Shown here piece by piece: positions 51,827-60,747 of a stretch of 64,000 nt of DNA. The stretch is from Hyphococcus luteus (GTDB lineage: Bacteria > Pseudomonadota > Alphaproteobacteria > Caulobacterales > Parvularculaceae). The notes under the pieces were generated by a model. That model ran no database searches. It was not told where the DNA came from and was given only the letters and a program-made list of their open reading frames with translations. The translations under genes and the position numbers were made by a program. The first letter of the stretch is position 1. Every line of letters begins with the position of its first letter. The stretch spans positions 62,001-126,000 of the forward strand of contig NZ_PJCH01000006.1 of assembly GCF_002943565.1 (NCBI RefSeq), given 5' to 3'.

Positions 51827-52957
51827 CTAAGACCTCTTCGGATGCGCATAAGGATGCGCCATATCGAACTCTGGAAACTCAATGGCTTCAATATCAAGTT
51901 TTGCCCGGTCAAGAATAGAGAAAATTCTGTCCTCCAGGTCATAGCGGAAAGAATCGCGCAGCTGCGCTTCGACAGCAGCGCCGCGCTCTTTTGGATTTGC
52001 AAGATACCATTCAACGGTTCGCTGAATGCCATAAGCGAAAGGCGTTGAACTATAAGCGAGGCGCGACAAATTTGATGTATCGAGAATATGGTGGCCTGTC
52101 GTGAGCGGAAAGCGTGCATATGGCCAAGCCGGCTTGGCAAGCGCCGCTGGCGCTGAAACCATCTCCACTTCTTTCTCAAGCCCCAAAACCGCTGCGATGC
52201 TTCTGACCCATTTGCGCAAACTGAGAGGCTCGTCATCCGCACAATTGAAAATCTGCCCGGCTGACGCCGAGCGGTCGCGAATGGCGGCAAGCACAATTCG
52301 CGCGGCATTTTCTACATAGAGAACACTTTGCACAAGAAAGCCGCCCTCAGGGACGATGATGCGCCGTCGCCCGTCCAAAAGCCTGCGAATAATGCTCCAC
52401 TCTGCAGCGCCAGGCTGGCGGGGACCGTATACGCGCGGGTAACGCAAGATCGTTGCGTCAAACGCCCCATGTTGATGCGCCCAGCGGATTGCCGTGTCCG
52501 TTTCCACGACACGCGCGCCGAATTTGCCAACGGGGTCCAAGGGCATATCTTCCGGCATGGCGCGCGCTTCATCAAGATAAGCCATCGTCCAATCGCGTTT
52601 TTCACCGCTTTCAGAGGATGGGCGGACGGTCGCCGCCGGATCGATCCACCCCGGATAAAACATGCCTGCAATGGCGATGACATGTTCCACATGCCCGGTT
52701 AAGGCCTGCGCTACAAGCCGCAGGCGCCCATATTGCGCTATGGCGACGTCAAAATAACGCCCCTTCAACGCCTCCTCCAAAGGTTCCAGGAAATTCGGAT
52801 CCGCCTTGATGCGTTCGACCGGCGCGGCGAATTCAACCGGATGACGGCCGGTGTTCAGAACCGTGACATCGTGACCTTCAGCAAGAAGCGCGTCAACGAT
52901 CAGCGGACCCGTGGGGCCGCCCCCGCCAATCATCAATATGCGTTTAGCGGTAGCCAC
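51827..52957 (-). CDS. NAD-dependent epimerase/dehydratase-family protein
   Basis: 376 residues. N-terminal I-L-M-I-G-G-G-G-P-T-G-P is a Rossmann nucleotide-binding loop of the extended/atypical SDR type. A central R-Y-P-R-V-Y-G-P-R-Q-P-G motif resembles sugar epimerases, but a clear Y-x-x-x-K catalytic pair is not evident. The start is a GTG at 52957. It follows the lyase gene by 2 bases. It may be an NAD(P)-dependent reductase or dehydratase acting on a product of the pathway. Confidence 0.82.
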   Translation of the reverse strand: MATAKRILMIGGGGPTGPLIVDALLAEGHDVTVLNTGRHPVEFAAPVERIKADPNFLEPLEEALKGRYFDVAIAQYGRLRLVAQALTGHVEHVIAIAGMFYPGWIDPAATVRPSSESGEKRDWTMAYLDEARAMPEDMPLDPVGKFGARVVETDTAIRWAHQHGAFDATILRYPRVYGPRQPGAAEWSIIRRLLDGRRRIIVPEGGFLVQSVLYVENAARIVLAAIRDRSASAGQIFNCADDEPLSLRKWVRSIAAVLGLEKEVEMVSAPAALAKPAWPYARFPLTTGHHILDTSNLSRLAYSSTPFAYGIQRTVEWYLANPKERGAAVEAQLRDSFRYDLEDRIFSILDRAKLDIEAIEFPEFDMAHPYAHPKRS

Positions 52958-52959
52958 TT

Positions 52960-53823
52960 TTATCTTTCCCCTCCGCCAAACTTATCGTCTATATCGCGCC
53001 ACTTCGACAATTCGAATAATTCAGTCAGCTCGGCAAAATTCTTTGTCCCTTCGGGCAGTTCAAGTGTTCCTTGACGCAGATCGTCAAGAGCATCACAGAC
53101 AGTTTTTACAACCCGCAGCAACAAGGTGCCGGGATAAACAATAATAGAAAAGCCCATATCTTTCAGATCCTTGGGGGGAAGGATCGGCGTCCGCCCGGCT
53201 TCGGCCATATTGGCGAATTGAATGCAATCGATTTCGCCGCCGACGCGTTTGAGCTCTTCAACGCTTTGCGGAGCTTCAACAATCACGGCGTCAACGCCAA
53301 CATCAGCGAACCGGCGCGCACGCGTAATCGCATCATCAAGTCCCGTTACAGACCGCGCATCCGTTCGGCCCACAATAAAGAAATCCGAGCTGCGGCGCGC
53401 CGCAAGCGCAGCTTCCAGCTTTCTTGTCGCCACGTCCAAGGGAACAACGGACTTCCCATCCATATGCCCACAGCGCTTTGGGTTGGTCTGATCTTCCAGA
53501 ACCAGTCCGGCGACGCCCATAGCTTCATAGCTCTGCACCGTTCTTGTAACGTTTTTCACGTCTCCATAACCATCATCGCCATCGACTATGACTGGAAGCG
53601 AGGAGCCCCCCATAATGTCGCACACGCCATTAACGAACTCGCCAAAACTCAGGACGCCGACATCAGGCAGCGCATGCCTAACCCCTGCCAAAGCGAATCC
53701 GCCAATGCTGTAGACGTGAAATCCTGCTTTCTCAATCAACCGTGCCGAAAGCGCGTCATGAGCGATAGGAACGATAAGCGGATCTTCAACTTTCAACGCT
53801 TCATGTATTGTTCGGTCCGGCAT
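52960..53823 (-). CDS. Isocitrate lyase/PEP mutase-superfamily C-C lyase (methylisocitrate/dimethylmalate lyase-like)
   Basis: 287 residues. D-G-D-D-G-Y-G-D at 81-88 and the loop P-K-R-C-G-H-M-D-G-K with catalytic Cys118 mark a true lyase rather than a PEP mutase or hydrolase. Glu110-Asp111 precede it as metal ligands. Characterised relatives cleave methylisocitrate to pyruvate and succinate, or 2,3-dimethylmalate to pyruvate and propionate. The gene sits 2 bases after a LeuD-like gene, so the LeuCD-type hydratase probably makes its hydroxy-diacid substrate. Which diacid is not readable. Confidence 0.86.
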   Translation of the reverse strand: MPDRTIHEALKVEDPLIVPIAHDALSARLIEKAGFHVYSIGGFALAGVRHALPDVGVLSFGEFVNGVCDIMGGSSLPVIVDGDDGYGDVKNVTRTVQSYEAMGVAGLVLEDQTNPKRCGHMDGKSVVPLDVATRKLEAALAARRSSDFFIVGRTDARSVTGLDDAITRARRFADVGVDAVIVEAPQSVEELKRVGGEIDCIQFANMAEAGRTPILPPKDLKDMGFSIIVYPGTLLLRVVKTVCDALDDLRQGTLELPEGTKNFAELTELFELSKWRDIDDKFGGGER

Positions 53824-53825
53824 TG

Positions 53826-54491
53826 TTAAACGTCACCCATATTGAAAGAGTCATCATCGATTTTCCGTGGTCCGAAATACGCCCAACTGCGGCGATCACG
53901 ATCCCTGTTCTGAAAAGCGATAATGTCGTCTTTAAAGCGCAAAGTGGCCGCTATCGGGTCAAGCGCGTCAAGCATCGCCTGGCGATAATTTTCAGGCACC
54001 TCGAAAGCATATTCGCATCCTCCCGGGCTCACGACACGGCATTTTTCCAGATCGACGGTCACTTTGCCGGCGCCCTGCGAGGCCTCCACTTCGTCGGAAA
54101 TTCGCTCCACATCGTCTTCAGCGATAACTACCGGAAGGAAACCGTTCTTGAGCGCATTGGAATAGAAAATATTCCCAAAACTGGGCGCAATGACACATCG
54201 AAAGCCGTAATCGCGCAGCGCCCAGACGGCGACTTCGCGTGAGCTGCCACAGGCGAAATTATGTCCCGCAAGCAGAATCTTTGCATGCTGGTAGGGTGCT
54301 TTATTAAGAATAAAATCGGGCTCTTCTTCTCCATTTTCCTTATAGCGCCAGTTATAAAACAGACCCTGTCCAAAACCGCCCTTCGTTACCTTGAGAAGTT
54401 GGGCGCCAGGAATTATCGCATCCGTATCAACATTAAGCCGGCGCAGCGGCGCTGCAATTTCCGTCAATTTCCGAAATGGCTTGCGTTCCAT
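53826..54491 (-). CDS. LeuD-like small subunit of an aconitase-family hydratase
   Basis: 221 residues with N-V-D-T-D-A-I-I-P-G, F-Y-N-W-R-Y and the substrate loop G-H-N-F-A-C-G-S-S-R-E-V-A, typical of isopropylmalate-isomerase small subunits. In LeuD the loop usually reads R-E-H/N-A-P-W; here it is R-E-V-A-V-W, a change near the substrate. No other leucine-biosynthesis gene is nearby. With the adjacent LeuC-like gene it should form a heterodimeric hydratase, e.g. of the dimethylmaleate or citraconate type. The start overlaps the LeuC-like stop by one base (TAATG). Confidence 0.88.
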   Translation of the reverse strand: MERKPFRKLTEIAAPLRRLNVDTDAIIPGAQLLKVTKGGFGQGLFYNWRYKENGEEEPDFILNKAPYQHAKILLAGHNFACGSSREVAVWALRDYGFRCVIAPSFGNIFYSNALKNGFLPVVIAEDDVERISDEVEASQGAGKVTVDLEKCRVVSPGGCEYAFEVPENYRQAMLDALDPIAATLRFKDDIIAFQNRDRDRRSWAYFGPRKIDDDSFNMGDV

Positions 54492-55900
54492 TACTGATGC
54501 TCCGCAATAGCGATGCGCCCCGCCACGGCTGACGCCGCCACAGTCTCTGGGCTTGCAAGATGTGATTTAACGTTTCGTCCTTGCCGATGTTCAAAATTCC
54601 TATTGGTCGAAGAGACGACGCGCGCATGATCCGGAAATCGCTCTCCGCCCGCCCCGCCACTCATGCACAATGAACAGCCGGACTCTCTCCATTCAAAACC
54701 TGCGTCTTTGAAAATCCTGTCAATGCCTTCCGCTTCCGCCAGCCGCTTGGTTTGCGCCGAACCGGGGCTGCAAATCGCCATGACGCCTTCGGCGATCTTA
54801 CGGCCTTCCAGAACTTTCGCGGCCGCGCGCAGATCAGAAAGGCGGCTATTGGTGCAGCTACCGATGAATGCGGCGTTTATCGGCAACCCCGCAATACGCA
54901 TGCCCGGCTTTAACTCCATATAGTCAAGCGCCCGACTCATCGAAGCCTGCTCGCGCTTCGTTTCTGCTTGCGAAGGATCGGGCACGTGGTCATGGAATCC
55001 GATTACATGTTCAGGGCTTGTGCCCCATGTGACCTGCGGCGTCAGCACTGAACAATCGATATCGATTACGCGATCATACTGCGCTGAGGGATCGCTTGGC
55101 AGGCTGCGCCAATAGGAAAGCGCCATGTCCCATTGGGCTCCCTTTGGCGCATATGGCCGTCCCGCTAGATATTCATAGGTAACGTCGTCCGGCGCGATCA
55201 ATCCAAGGCGCGCCGAGAGCTCGATCGACATGTTGCAGATGCTGAGGCGCTCCTCAACACCAAGCTGTTCAATTACCGGCCCGGCATATTCTATGGCGTA
55301 GCCATTGCCGCCATCTGCAGATATTTCACCAATAAGGTGCAAAATAAGGTCCTTGGCGGTCAGTCCGCGAGGCAAAGCGCCGGTAAAATTGACGCGCATG
55401 GTCTGCGGCTTCGTCTGCACAATGCCGCCGGTCGCCATCACATGCTCGATGTCCGTGGTCCCAATGCCCCAAGCGAGCGCGCCCAGCCCCCCGATCGTGC
55501 TCGTATGACTGTCGCAGCACACAAAGACCGTTCCCGGAAGGGCGACCGCCTGCTCAGGCGCAATGACGTGGACGATACCCTGCTCCGCCGTATCAATATC
55601 GAAAAAGGAAATTCCTGTTTCACGGGCGCCGGCCCGTAATTTTTGGATGAAGTCTTTTCCATTCGGAATGATCGTATCGTCTCCACGCCCCGGAGTCGTG
55701 TCGAGCAGGTGATCGACCGTGGCGAACGTCAATTCCGGACTCAAAATCGGCCGCCGCGCATTCTTCAAGCTTTCGAACGCTACCGCTGCAAGTTCATGCA
55801 GAAAGGCGCGATCGACATGCAAAAGATAGGTATTATCGCCAAAATCCCGGATGACATGGTCACGCCAAATCTTGTCCAGCAAGGTTTCTCCGCCCATCAT
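54491..55900 (-). CDS. LeuC-like large subunit of an aconitase-family hydratase
   Basis: 469 residues. The [4Fe-4S] cysteines are in F-V-C-C-D-S-H-T-S-T, G-S-C-T-N-S-R and G-C-S-L-C-M-S-G. The G-I-G-T-T-D-I-E-H-V and S-S-T-N-R-N-F-E-H-R-Q-G motifs are typical. The length matches LeuC and DmdA. Its start overlaps the CoA-transferase stop by 4 bases. Genetic context (CoA-transferase upstream, C-C lyase downstream, no leuA/leuB) argues for a catabolic hydratase rather than isopropylmalate isomerase. Confidence 0.9.
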   Translation of the reverse strand: MMGGETLLDKIWRDHVIRDFGDNTYLLHVDRAFLHELAAVAFESLKNARRPILSPELTFATVDHLLDTTPGRGDDTIIPNGKDFIQKLRAGARETGISFFDIDTAEQGIVHVIAPEQAVALPGTVFVCCDSHTSTIGGLGALAWGIGTTDIEHVMATGGIVQTKPQTMRVNFTGALPRGLTAKDLILHLIGEISADGGNGYAIEYAGPVIEQLGVEERLSICNMSIELSARLGLIAPDDVTYEYLAGRPYAPKGAQWDMALSYWRSLPSDPSAQYDRVIDIDCSVLTPQVTWGTSPEHVIGFHDHVPDPSQAETKREQASMSRALDYMELKPGMRIAGLPINAAFIGSCTNSRLSDLRAAAKVLEGRKIAEGVMAICSPGSAQTKRLAEAEGIDRIFKDAGFEWRESGCSLCMSGGAGGERFPDHARVVSSTNRNFEHRQGRNVKSHLASPETVAASAVAGRIAIAEHQ

Positions 55901-57114
55901 TCCGCTTTCGCCGCTTTGTTTCCAGAATCAAACTTTTCGCCAAGCCATTCGCGCAATATGCTTTCGCGATCCGCATCTACCTGGCGCCCTGCAAACCGGA
56001 TGCTCCCTGGATTATTGGCGAGCTTCGCAAATACATTCGGCATCCGCACCTGACCGAGTTCGGGGTCGTCAACATCCACATAAATCGGGCGCATCTTGAA
56101 ATGCTCGTCGTCGATTATGTCCTGCATTGTGTAAACCGGCCCCACAGGCGCGCCTGTTTCGTTCAGCTTCTCCAGTGCTTCATCTCGCGTGATTGTCGAC
56201 GCCCACTCTTGAATGATTTTGTCGATGAGTTCTGCATTTTCCATACGCGCCGCGTTTGTTGAGAAACGCGGATCCGAGGCGAATTCAGAATTGCCCGTAG
56301 CTTCAAAAATGCGTTGCGCGGTAACCGGCGTGGCCCCTGATATCGCGAACCACTTGCCGTCTTTGCATTCATAGGCGCCCCTGGGCGATGCGAACTCCAG
56401 CCTGCTGCCCGCCCGTTTGGGCTCCACGCCAAATACCGAATAGTCGATGAACTGCGGACTGAGGCAACTGAACAGCGGCTCTATCAAGCTGACGTCGATT
56501 AACTCGCCTTCGCCGCTGACATGACGGCGATGCAGCGCAGCCAGCGCCGAAATACTGGCCGCCATGGCCGCGTAGGTGTCTGCAAGCGCTATAGGCGATA
56601 GAGTCGGCGGTCCATCCGGCCACCCATTCAACCCGGTGAACCCGGCCATTGATTCTGCGATCGTGCCGAAACCGGGCCTTTTTCGATAAGGGCCTTCCTG
56701 ACCGAAACCGCTGATTCGCACCATGATCAATCCAGGATTGACCTTACGCAAATCATCCCAACCAAGCCCCCATTTCTCCAATGTGCCCGGCCTGAAATTT
56801 TCAATAACGATGTCCGCTTCACGAACGAGGTCGAGAACCGTTTCACGGCCTTCCTCCGATGCGAAGTCAATGGCCAGCGTGCGTTTATTGCGCCCCACAT
56901 ACTTCCATATCAGGCTGGCGCCTTTTGCTTGCCTGCCTGTTGCGCGGGACGGATCGCCTCCCGGCCGCTCAACCTTGACGACGTCCGCGCCCAGATCGCC
57001 GAAATAACACCCGACCAGGGGCCCGGCGATTACGACGCCTAAATCTAACACTTTTACACCGCGAAGAGGACCTGACGCCGGCGGCAATTCATCGGAGGCG
57101 CTCACTCGTTCCAT
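55897..57114 (-). CDS. Class III (CaiB/BaiF) CoA-transferase
   Basis: 405 residues. N-terminal G-P-L-V-G-C-Y-F-G-D-L-G-A-D-V-V-K-V-E-R is the family hallmark; the catalytic Asp is in A-L-A-D-T-Y-A-A-M. Residues K-R-P-G-F-G-T-I-A-E-S-M fit the CoA-binding part. These enzymes move CoA between carboxylic acids, e.g. itaconate, mesaconate or succinate. Its presence suggests that one acid of the pathway is used as a CoA thioester. Its start lies 13 bases inside the NTF2-like gene. Confidence 0.9.
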   Translation of the reverse strand: MERVSASDELPPASGPLRGVKVLDLGVVIAGPLVGCYFGDLGADVVKVERPGGDPSRATGRQAKGASLIWKYVGRNKRTLAIDFASEEGRETVLDLVREADIVIENFRPGTLEKWGLGWDDLRKVNPGLIMVRISGFGQEGPYRKRPGFGTIAESMAGFTGLNGWPDGPPTLSPIALADTYAAMAASISALAALHRRHVSGEGELIDVSLIEPLFSCLSPQFIDYSVFGVEPKRAGSRLEFASPRGAYECKDGKWFAISGATPVTAQRIFEATGNSEFASDPRFSTNAARMENAELIDKIIQEWASTITRDEALEKLNETGAPVGPVYTMQDIIDDEHFKMRPIYVDVDDPELGQVRMPNVFAKLANNPGSIRFAGRQVDADRESILREWLGEKFDSGNKAAKAE

Positions 57115-57629
57115 GGCAGATCACCCGGCATTGTTCCGTTCGGAAGCTGCTTCATTCCAGCCAGGAACTGCACTTTGCGAGTATGAAAACGCCAGAATCC
57201 GTTCTCCGGCACAAACCGCACCTCCTCGGCCGCATATCCCAGCAACTCGGTGCTGTAACGGCCGATTCCCTTTCCTTCCGGCATCTTCACAAGGTCATAA
57301 AGCGAGATGACGACGCGACACTCCGCTTCGCTGCCATTCACCTGATGAAAACGAAAATTGGTCGGGGTATGCAGAGTTCGCCGACCGGGATAACTGAAGC
57401 GCACTTTTTTCATACGCTCTAACATCAGCGCCCGCCCCGTCATGGGTTCGGAGCGTCCCGCATCGTAAAGCACAACATCTTCAACATGCAGCGACATGGC
57501 CTTTTCGACCTCGCCCATATCCATGAAGTCACAAAATGCGATAAACGTCTCTTCGCAGGCCCTTATGATCGCCAGCTCCTCGGGCGTCCTCAACGAACCG
57601 AATTCATAATCCGCAAGCTTAAATGTCAC
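57102..57629 (-). CDS. NTF2-like/SnoaL-like protein
   Basis: About 176 residues from a GTG at 57629 that has AAGGAG 9-10 bases upstream; an ATG at 57662 is the alternative. R-T-P-E-E-L-A-I-I-R-A-C-E-E-T, then D-M-G-E-V-E-K-A-M-S-L-H-V-E-D-V-V-L-Y-D and a late G-F-W-R-F-H-T-R-K-V fit the SnoaL/NTF2 cone fold. No signal peptide. It is the first gene of the CoA-transferase operon and could be a small hydratase, isomerase or ring-cleavage lactonase. An operator-like element lies 40 bases upstream. Confidence 0.83.
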   Translation of the reverse strand: MTFKLADYEFGSLRTPEELAIIRACEETFIAFCDFMDMGEVEKAMSLHVEDVVLYDAGRSEPMTGRALMLERMKKVRFSYPGRRTLHTPTNFRFHQVNGSEAECRVVISLYDLVKMPEGKGIGRYSTELLGYAAEEVRFVPENGFWRFHTRKVQFLAGMKQLPNGTMPGDLPWNE

Positions 57630-57668
57630 GCGGCGACTCTCCTTAAGGCGGTTGCTCGCCATACCTTA

Positions 57669-57689
57669 TAAGTAAACATTCCCTTACCT
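57669..57689. promoter_or_regulatory. Operator-like 21-mer, CoA-transferase operon promoter
   Basis: TAAGTA-AACATT-CCCTTACCT. It matches 60055-60075 at all six bases of the left arm, the central ATT and the last seven bases CTTACCT, with identical spacing. Probable site for TetR regulator 2. Confidence 0.6.
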
Positions 57690-57739
57690 ATTCATTGCCC
57701 GCCATGTTCGTCAAGGAAGGATAGCCAGGGCAGAAAATC

Positions 57740-57771
57740 GCCCCTGCCTTGCATTCGAAAAAGGCAGGGGC
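57740..57771 (-). terminator. Probable terminator of TonB receptor 3
   Basis: GCCCCTGCCTT and AAGGCAGGGGC form a perfect 11-bp stem with a loop of about 10 bases just past the receptor stop. On the minus strand only a short T-run (GATTTT) follows. Confidence 0.65.
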
Positions 57772-57777
57772 GTTACG

Positions 57778-60036
57778 TTAAAAGTTAGCGACTGCGCGTA
57801 CGCCGAACTGCCGGGGCGCTCCGTAAACAATGCCGCCGTCAAAGCTTGAAGAATCCGACGCCTGAGAGGCGACATACAGTTCGTCAAACACATTCGTGAC
57901 ATAACCCTCGACCGTATACCGATCACTGAAGTCAAATGACAGCCGCAAGTCGACTATAGTGCGCGGGTCGAGAATGGTGTTCGGATTCGGAAAAGGCGTC
58001 GTATAAGCCAAGCTTGTGTAGCCTACCTGAGCGCGAGGCGTCATCGTGACCTCGCGCCCCAACGCGATTGCATATTCGAGGCCTGCATTGACGGTCCATT
58101 CCGGCGCAAATGGCAATACATCTCCTTGCGAAACAAAGTCGTCTCCTGCAAGCGGACAGAGCGGAGATCCGGCAGGATTATCCTCATTTGTAAGGCAGGC
58201 GTCATCGGCAAACTCGCTATGGAGGTATCCCGCGCCGAAGTTTAAGCCCAGATCGCCGAATTGGCCGAATATCTCCAACTCAGCGCCATAAGACTCCGCG
58301 CTCGCGGCATTCTGCTGAATCGGAAGCCCGGACGCAGGATCATTGCCGGAAAACTGGATGTCCGTGTAATCTGAATAGAACACGGCGCCGTTAACTCGCA
58401 GTTGTCCGTCAAGAGCGGTAAGCTTTGCACCGCCTTCATAAACAAAGTTCTTTTCAGGATCGACTTCGGGAGTGCCGGGCGTCAGGTTGATGCCGCCGGC
58501 TTTGTAACCTTTTGAAGCGCTTACATAGAGAAGCAAGTCATCCGTTGCGTGATAGTTCAGGCTCACCTTGCCCGTCCATTCCTTCGAATCGGAATCGGAT
58601 GTTACTTCGCCTGGTCCAAGCGGACGCGGGAATGCAACCCGCTCGATATCCTGACTATCCCAGCTATAGCGCGCGCCAAGCGTAAAATCCAATTTCTCTG
58701 TAAGGGAGTATGTCCCCTGCCCGAACAGAGAATAAGAAGAACTGTTGACAATAATCCGGATATCAGAATCCCGGTCGTAATAATCATCGACATGGTGATT
58801 GTCCCGGAACACAAAAGTTGGGCGCTCTTCCTCCATCATAAAGCCGCCGACAACCCATTGAAACGGCCCATCATGAGTCGAAATGAAATTGACTTCGTTG
58901 ATCAGCGTTTGCGTATCCGTTCCGGAAAACGCGACGCGGCCGGGATATAATGCGCGGTTGCCGCGCGATGCAGGCAATCCCATTGGAATCGGCAACGCCG
59001 TCGTTGTCCTGTCGCCATCCGACTGGTCACGCGCTTCGCCGTCCTGCCATGAGGTCAACGCTCTGAATTCCACCGTATCGGACAATTCATAGCGCAGCTC
59101 GCCCGAAAGACGATATCCTTCGTGTGTCAGGAACGAGCGACCGTCCTCCTGGATAACATACGGATCGGAAGACACCATATCGTTCCGGTTTTTGATTGCG
59201 GCGTTATCGGAGTCATAGTCAAAATATTCGAATCGAGCATTCAATCTGAGCCGCTCGCTGTCGTCACGGAAAGCAAAGTTCGCACGAACGCCCTCCTGAT
59301 TGAACGAGCCAGGTTCGCTCCCGCTTGGCCCCAGGTTCTCCGTAAAACTTCCGCGCTCTTCATGCACCACGGCAAGCCGCAGAGCAGCGTTTTGGCTCAT
59401 AGGCATGTTCGCCGCGCCAACGATGCGATAGCGATCGTAATTGCCAACATTGACATCAAGAGAGCCTGAAAACTCGTCAAAATCGGGCTCAGGCGTGCGC
59501 ACATAAATCGCCCCCCCGGTCGAGTTTTGCCCGGTCAGCGTGCCTTGCGGCCCACGCAGAACTTCCATGGATGCAATATCGAAAAAGCTGTGCCGGATGA
59601 ATTGTTCATGCGGGATCAACTGACCGTCGATATAGTAGGCGACCCCAGGCACCGACGACGGCGCCGTGCGAGCCAGCCCTACACCGCGAATGTTGATGAA
59701 AGTGGAGCGTGAAATCGTCGTCACCGCGATGGAAGGCGCAGCTTGCTGAATATCTTCAATGTCGTCGATCGCCCGCTTGGCGAAATCTTCCGCCGTGAGC
59801 ACGGTGACGGCGATCGGCACATCCTGGATATTTTGTTCGCGCCGCTCTGCTGTTACGACAATGCGGTCTTCGCCCGCCCCTTGCGCATAGGCGGCAGCCG
59901 GAATTCCGGCCACCAGTGAAAGACACGTTCCGCCCAGCAATTTCTTCATATTTCTCCCGCGACGCGGAAAAACCCGTCCCTTCGCCGCCGCATGCGAACG
60001 CAACAGCCCTGCCGCCTCTTTCTTTGATGCCGTCAT
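57778..60036 (-). CDS. TonB-dependent outer-membrane receptor 3
   Basis: 752 residues from an ATG with GGGAGGG 7 bases upstream; an ATG at 59949 (723 residues) starts at the compact signal peptide M-K-K-L-L-G-G-T-C-L-S-L-V. The longer form would have a 29-residue extended n-region. After cleavage near A-Y-A, D-R-I-V-V-T-A-E-R-R-E-Q-N-I-Q-D-V-P-I-A-V is the standard start of the sphingomonad-type FecA/CirA-like receptors. The barrel ends G-V-R-A-V-A-N-F. It is unlike receptors 1 and 2. Its promoter shares the 21-base operator with the CoA-transferase operon. Confidence 0.92.
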   Translation of the reverse strand: MTASKKEAAGLLRSHAAAKGRVFPRRGRNMKKLLGGTCLSLVAGIPAAAYAQGAGEDRIVVTAERREQNIQDVPIAVTVLTAEDFAKRAIDDIEDIQQAAPSIAVTTISRSTFINIRGVGLARTAPSSVPGVAYYIDGQLIPHEQFIRHSFFDIASMEVLRGPQGTLTGQNSTGGAIYVRTPEPDFDEFSGSLDVNVGNYDRYRIVGAANMPMSQNAALRLAVVHEERGSFTENLGPSGSEPGSFNQEGVRANFAFRDDSERLRLNARFEYFDYDSDNAAIKNRNDMVSSDPYVIQEDGRSFLTHEGYRLSGELRYELSDTVEFRALTSWQDGEARDQSDGDRTTTALPIPMGLPASRGNRALYPGRVAFSGTDTQTLINEVNFISTHDGPFQWVVGGFMMEEERPTFVFRDNHHVDDYYDRDSDIRIIVNSSSYSLFGQGTYSLTEKLDFTLGARYSWDSQDIERVAFPRPLGPGEVTSDSDSKEWTGKVSLNYHATDDLLLYVSASKGYKAGGINLTPGTPEVDPEKNFVYEGGAKLTALDGQLRVNGAVFYSDYTDIQFSGNDPASGLPIQQNAASAESYGAELEIFGQFGDLGLNFGAGYLHSEFADDACLTNEDNPAGSPLCPLAGDDFVSQGDVLPFAPEWTVNAGLEYAIALGREVTMTPRAQVGYTSLAYTTPFPNPNTILDPRTIVDLRLSFDFSDRYTVEGYVTNVFDELYVASQASDSSSFDGGIVYGAPRQFGVRAVANF

Positions 60037-60412
60037 GGATTCCCTCCCGTTATGTAAGTATCTATTTACTTACCTTGTATCACGGAAGAATTTACCCTGC
60101 AAGAGCAACAGGTTATGCTGCGTTGCGACAATATCTTTGTTATTGAACTTACAGCGTTTTTTGCTCCGCGAACCGAGTCGCGGCGGGCCAACTGCAAGGC
60201 AGGCATTGCATCGGCGGAGCCGGCAAGCGGGCCGCGCCACAATAGAAAATGAGAAATTATTCTGGCTGCTATTAGCGACCCGCGTTGAAGACATTTACGA
60301 TATCCAGCGCAATATCTCCCACAAACTCAGTCGGGCAGCGCCGCTACAGCCTCACAACCCGCACATGTTGCAAGGCGTAGCTTTATAGCCGCGGCCAGTC
60401 TTTGACTCTGCG
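60037..60412. other. Intergenic region without a convincing gene
   Basis: About 375 bases between TonB receptor 3 and the YciI gene. The left end holds the receptor promoter and its operator-like repeat (60055-60075). The remainder shows only short spurious frames with poor start sites; no RNA gene or terminator was recognised. Confidence 0.6.
60055..60075. promoter_or_regulatory. Operator-like inverted repeat upstream of TonB receptor 3
   Basis: GTAAGTA (60054-60060) and TACTTAC (60067-60073) form a perfect 7-bp inverted repeat with a 6-base spacer. The 21 bases TAAGTA-TCTATT-TACTTACCT align without gaps with 57669-57689. Confidence 0.65.
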
Positions 60413-60718
60413 TCACCGGGGGGCCGACGGCGCGCCGAAACGAATATCTATCGGCTCCACACGGACGATTTTCGCCAGACCGTCTTTTTGCCAGGGGTCT
60501 TCGCCGATGCGTTTCTTCACCTCTTCAATGCTGTCCGCGCGAATGATGAAAAGCACTTCCATACTGTCTTTCATCAAACCGGCCATGGCGACAAATCCGT
60601 CGGATTCGAGTTTTCGCCATATTGCGGAATGCTCTTCATAATCAGGCTGCTCGGAAGAGGGCGCAGCCTGGTCCCATGAGGCTCCGCGCTGCACGATAAC
60701 GGCGAAATGATTGGTCAT
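60413..60718 (-). CDS. YciI-like (dimeric alpha-beta barrel) protein 2
   Basis: About 101 residues: M-T-N-H-F-A-V-I-V-Q-R-G start, H-S-A-I-W-R-K-L in the first helix, A-G-L-M-K-D-S-M-E-V-L-F-I-I-R-A and the I-G-E-D-P-W-Q-K-D-G segment carrying the conserved Asp-Pro. It follows the PQQ dehydrogenase gene by under 30 bases and is probably cotranscribed. A small isomerase or dehalogenase-like role is possible; no activity can be assigned. Confidence 0.85.
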   Translation of the reverse strand: MTNHFAVIVQRGASWDQAAPSSEQPDYEEHSAIWRKLESDGFVAMAGLMKDSMEVLFIIRADSIEEVKKRIGEDPWQKDGLAKIVRVEPIDIRFGAPSAPR

Positions 60719-60747
60719 CACTATTACTCCTTCGAGGGCCAGAGGCC

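Noticed and set aside
53826-55900. LeuC/LeuD as leucine biosynthesis genes
   Set aside because: No leuA or leuB nearby; neighbours are a CoA-transferase and a C-C lyase, and the substrate loop in the small subunit differs. Not fully excluded without the rest of the genome.
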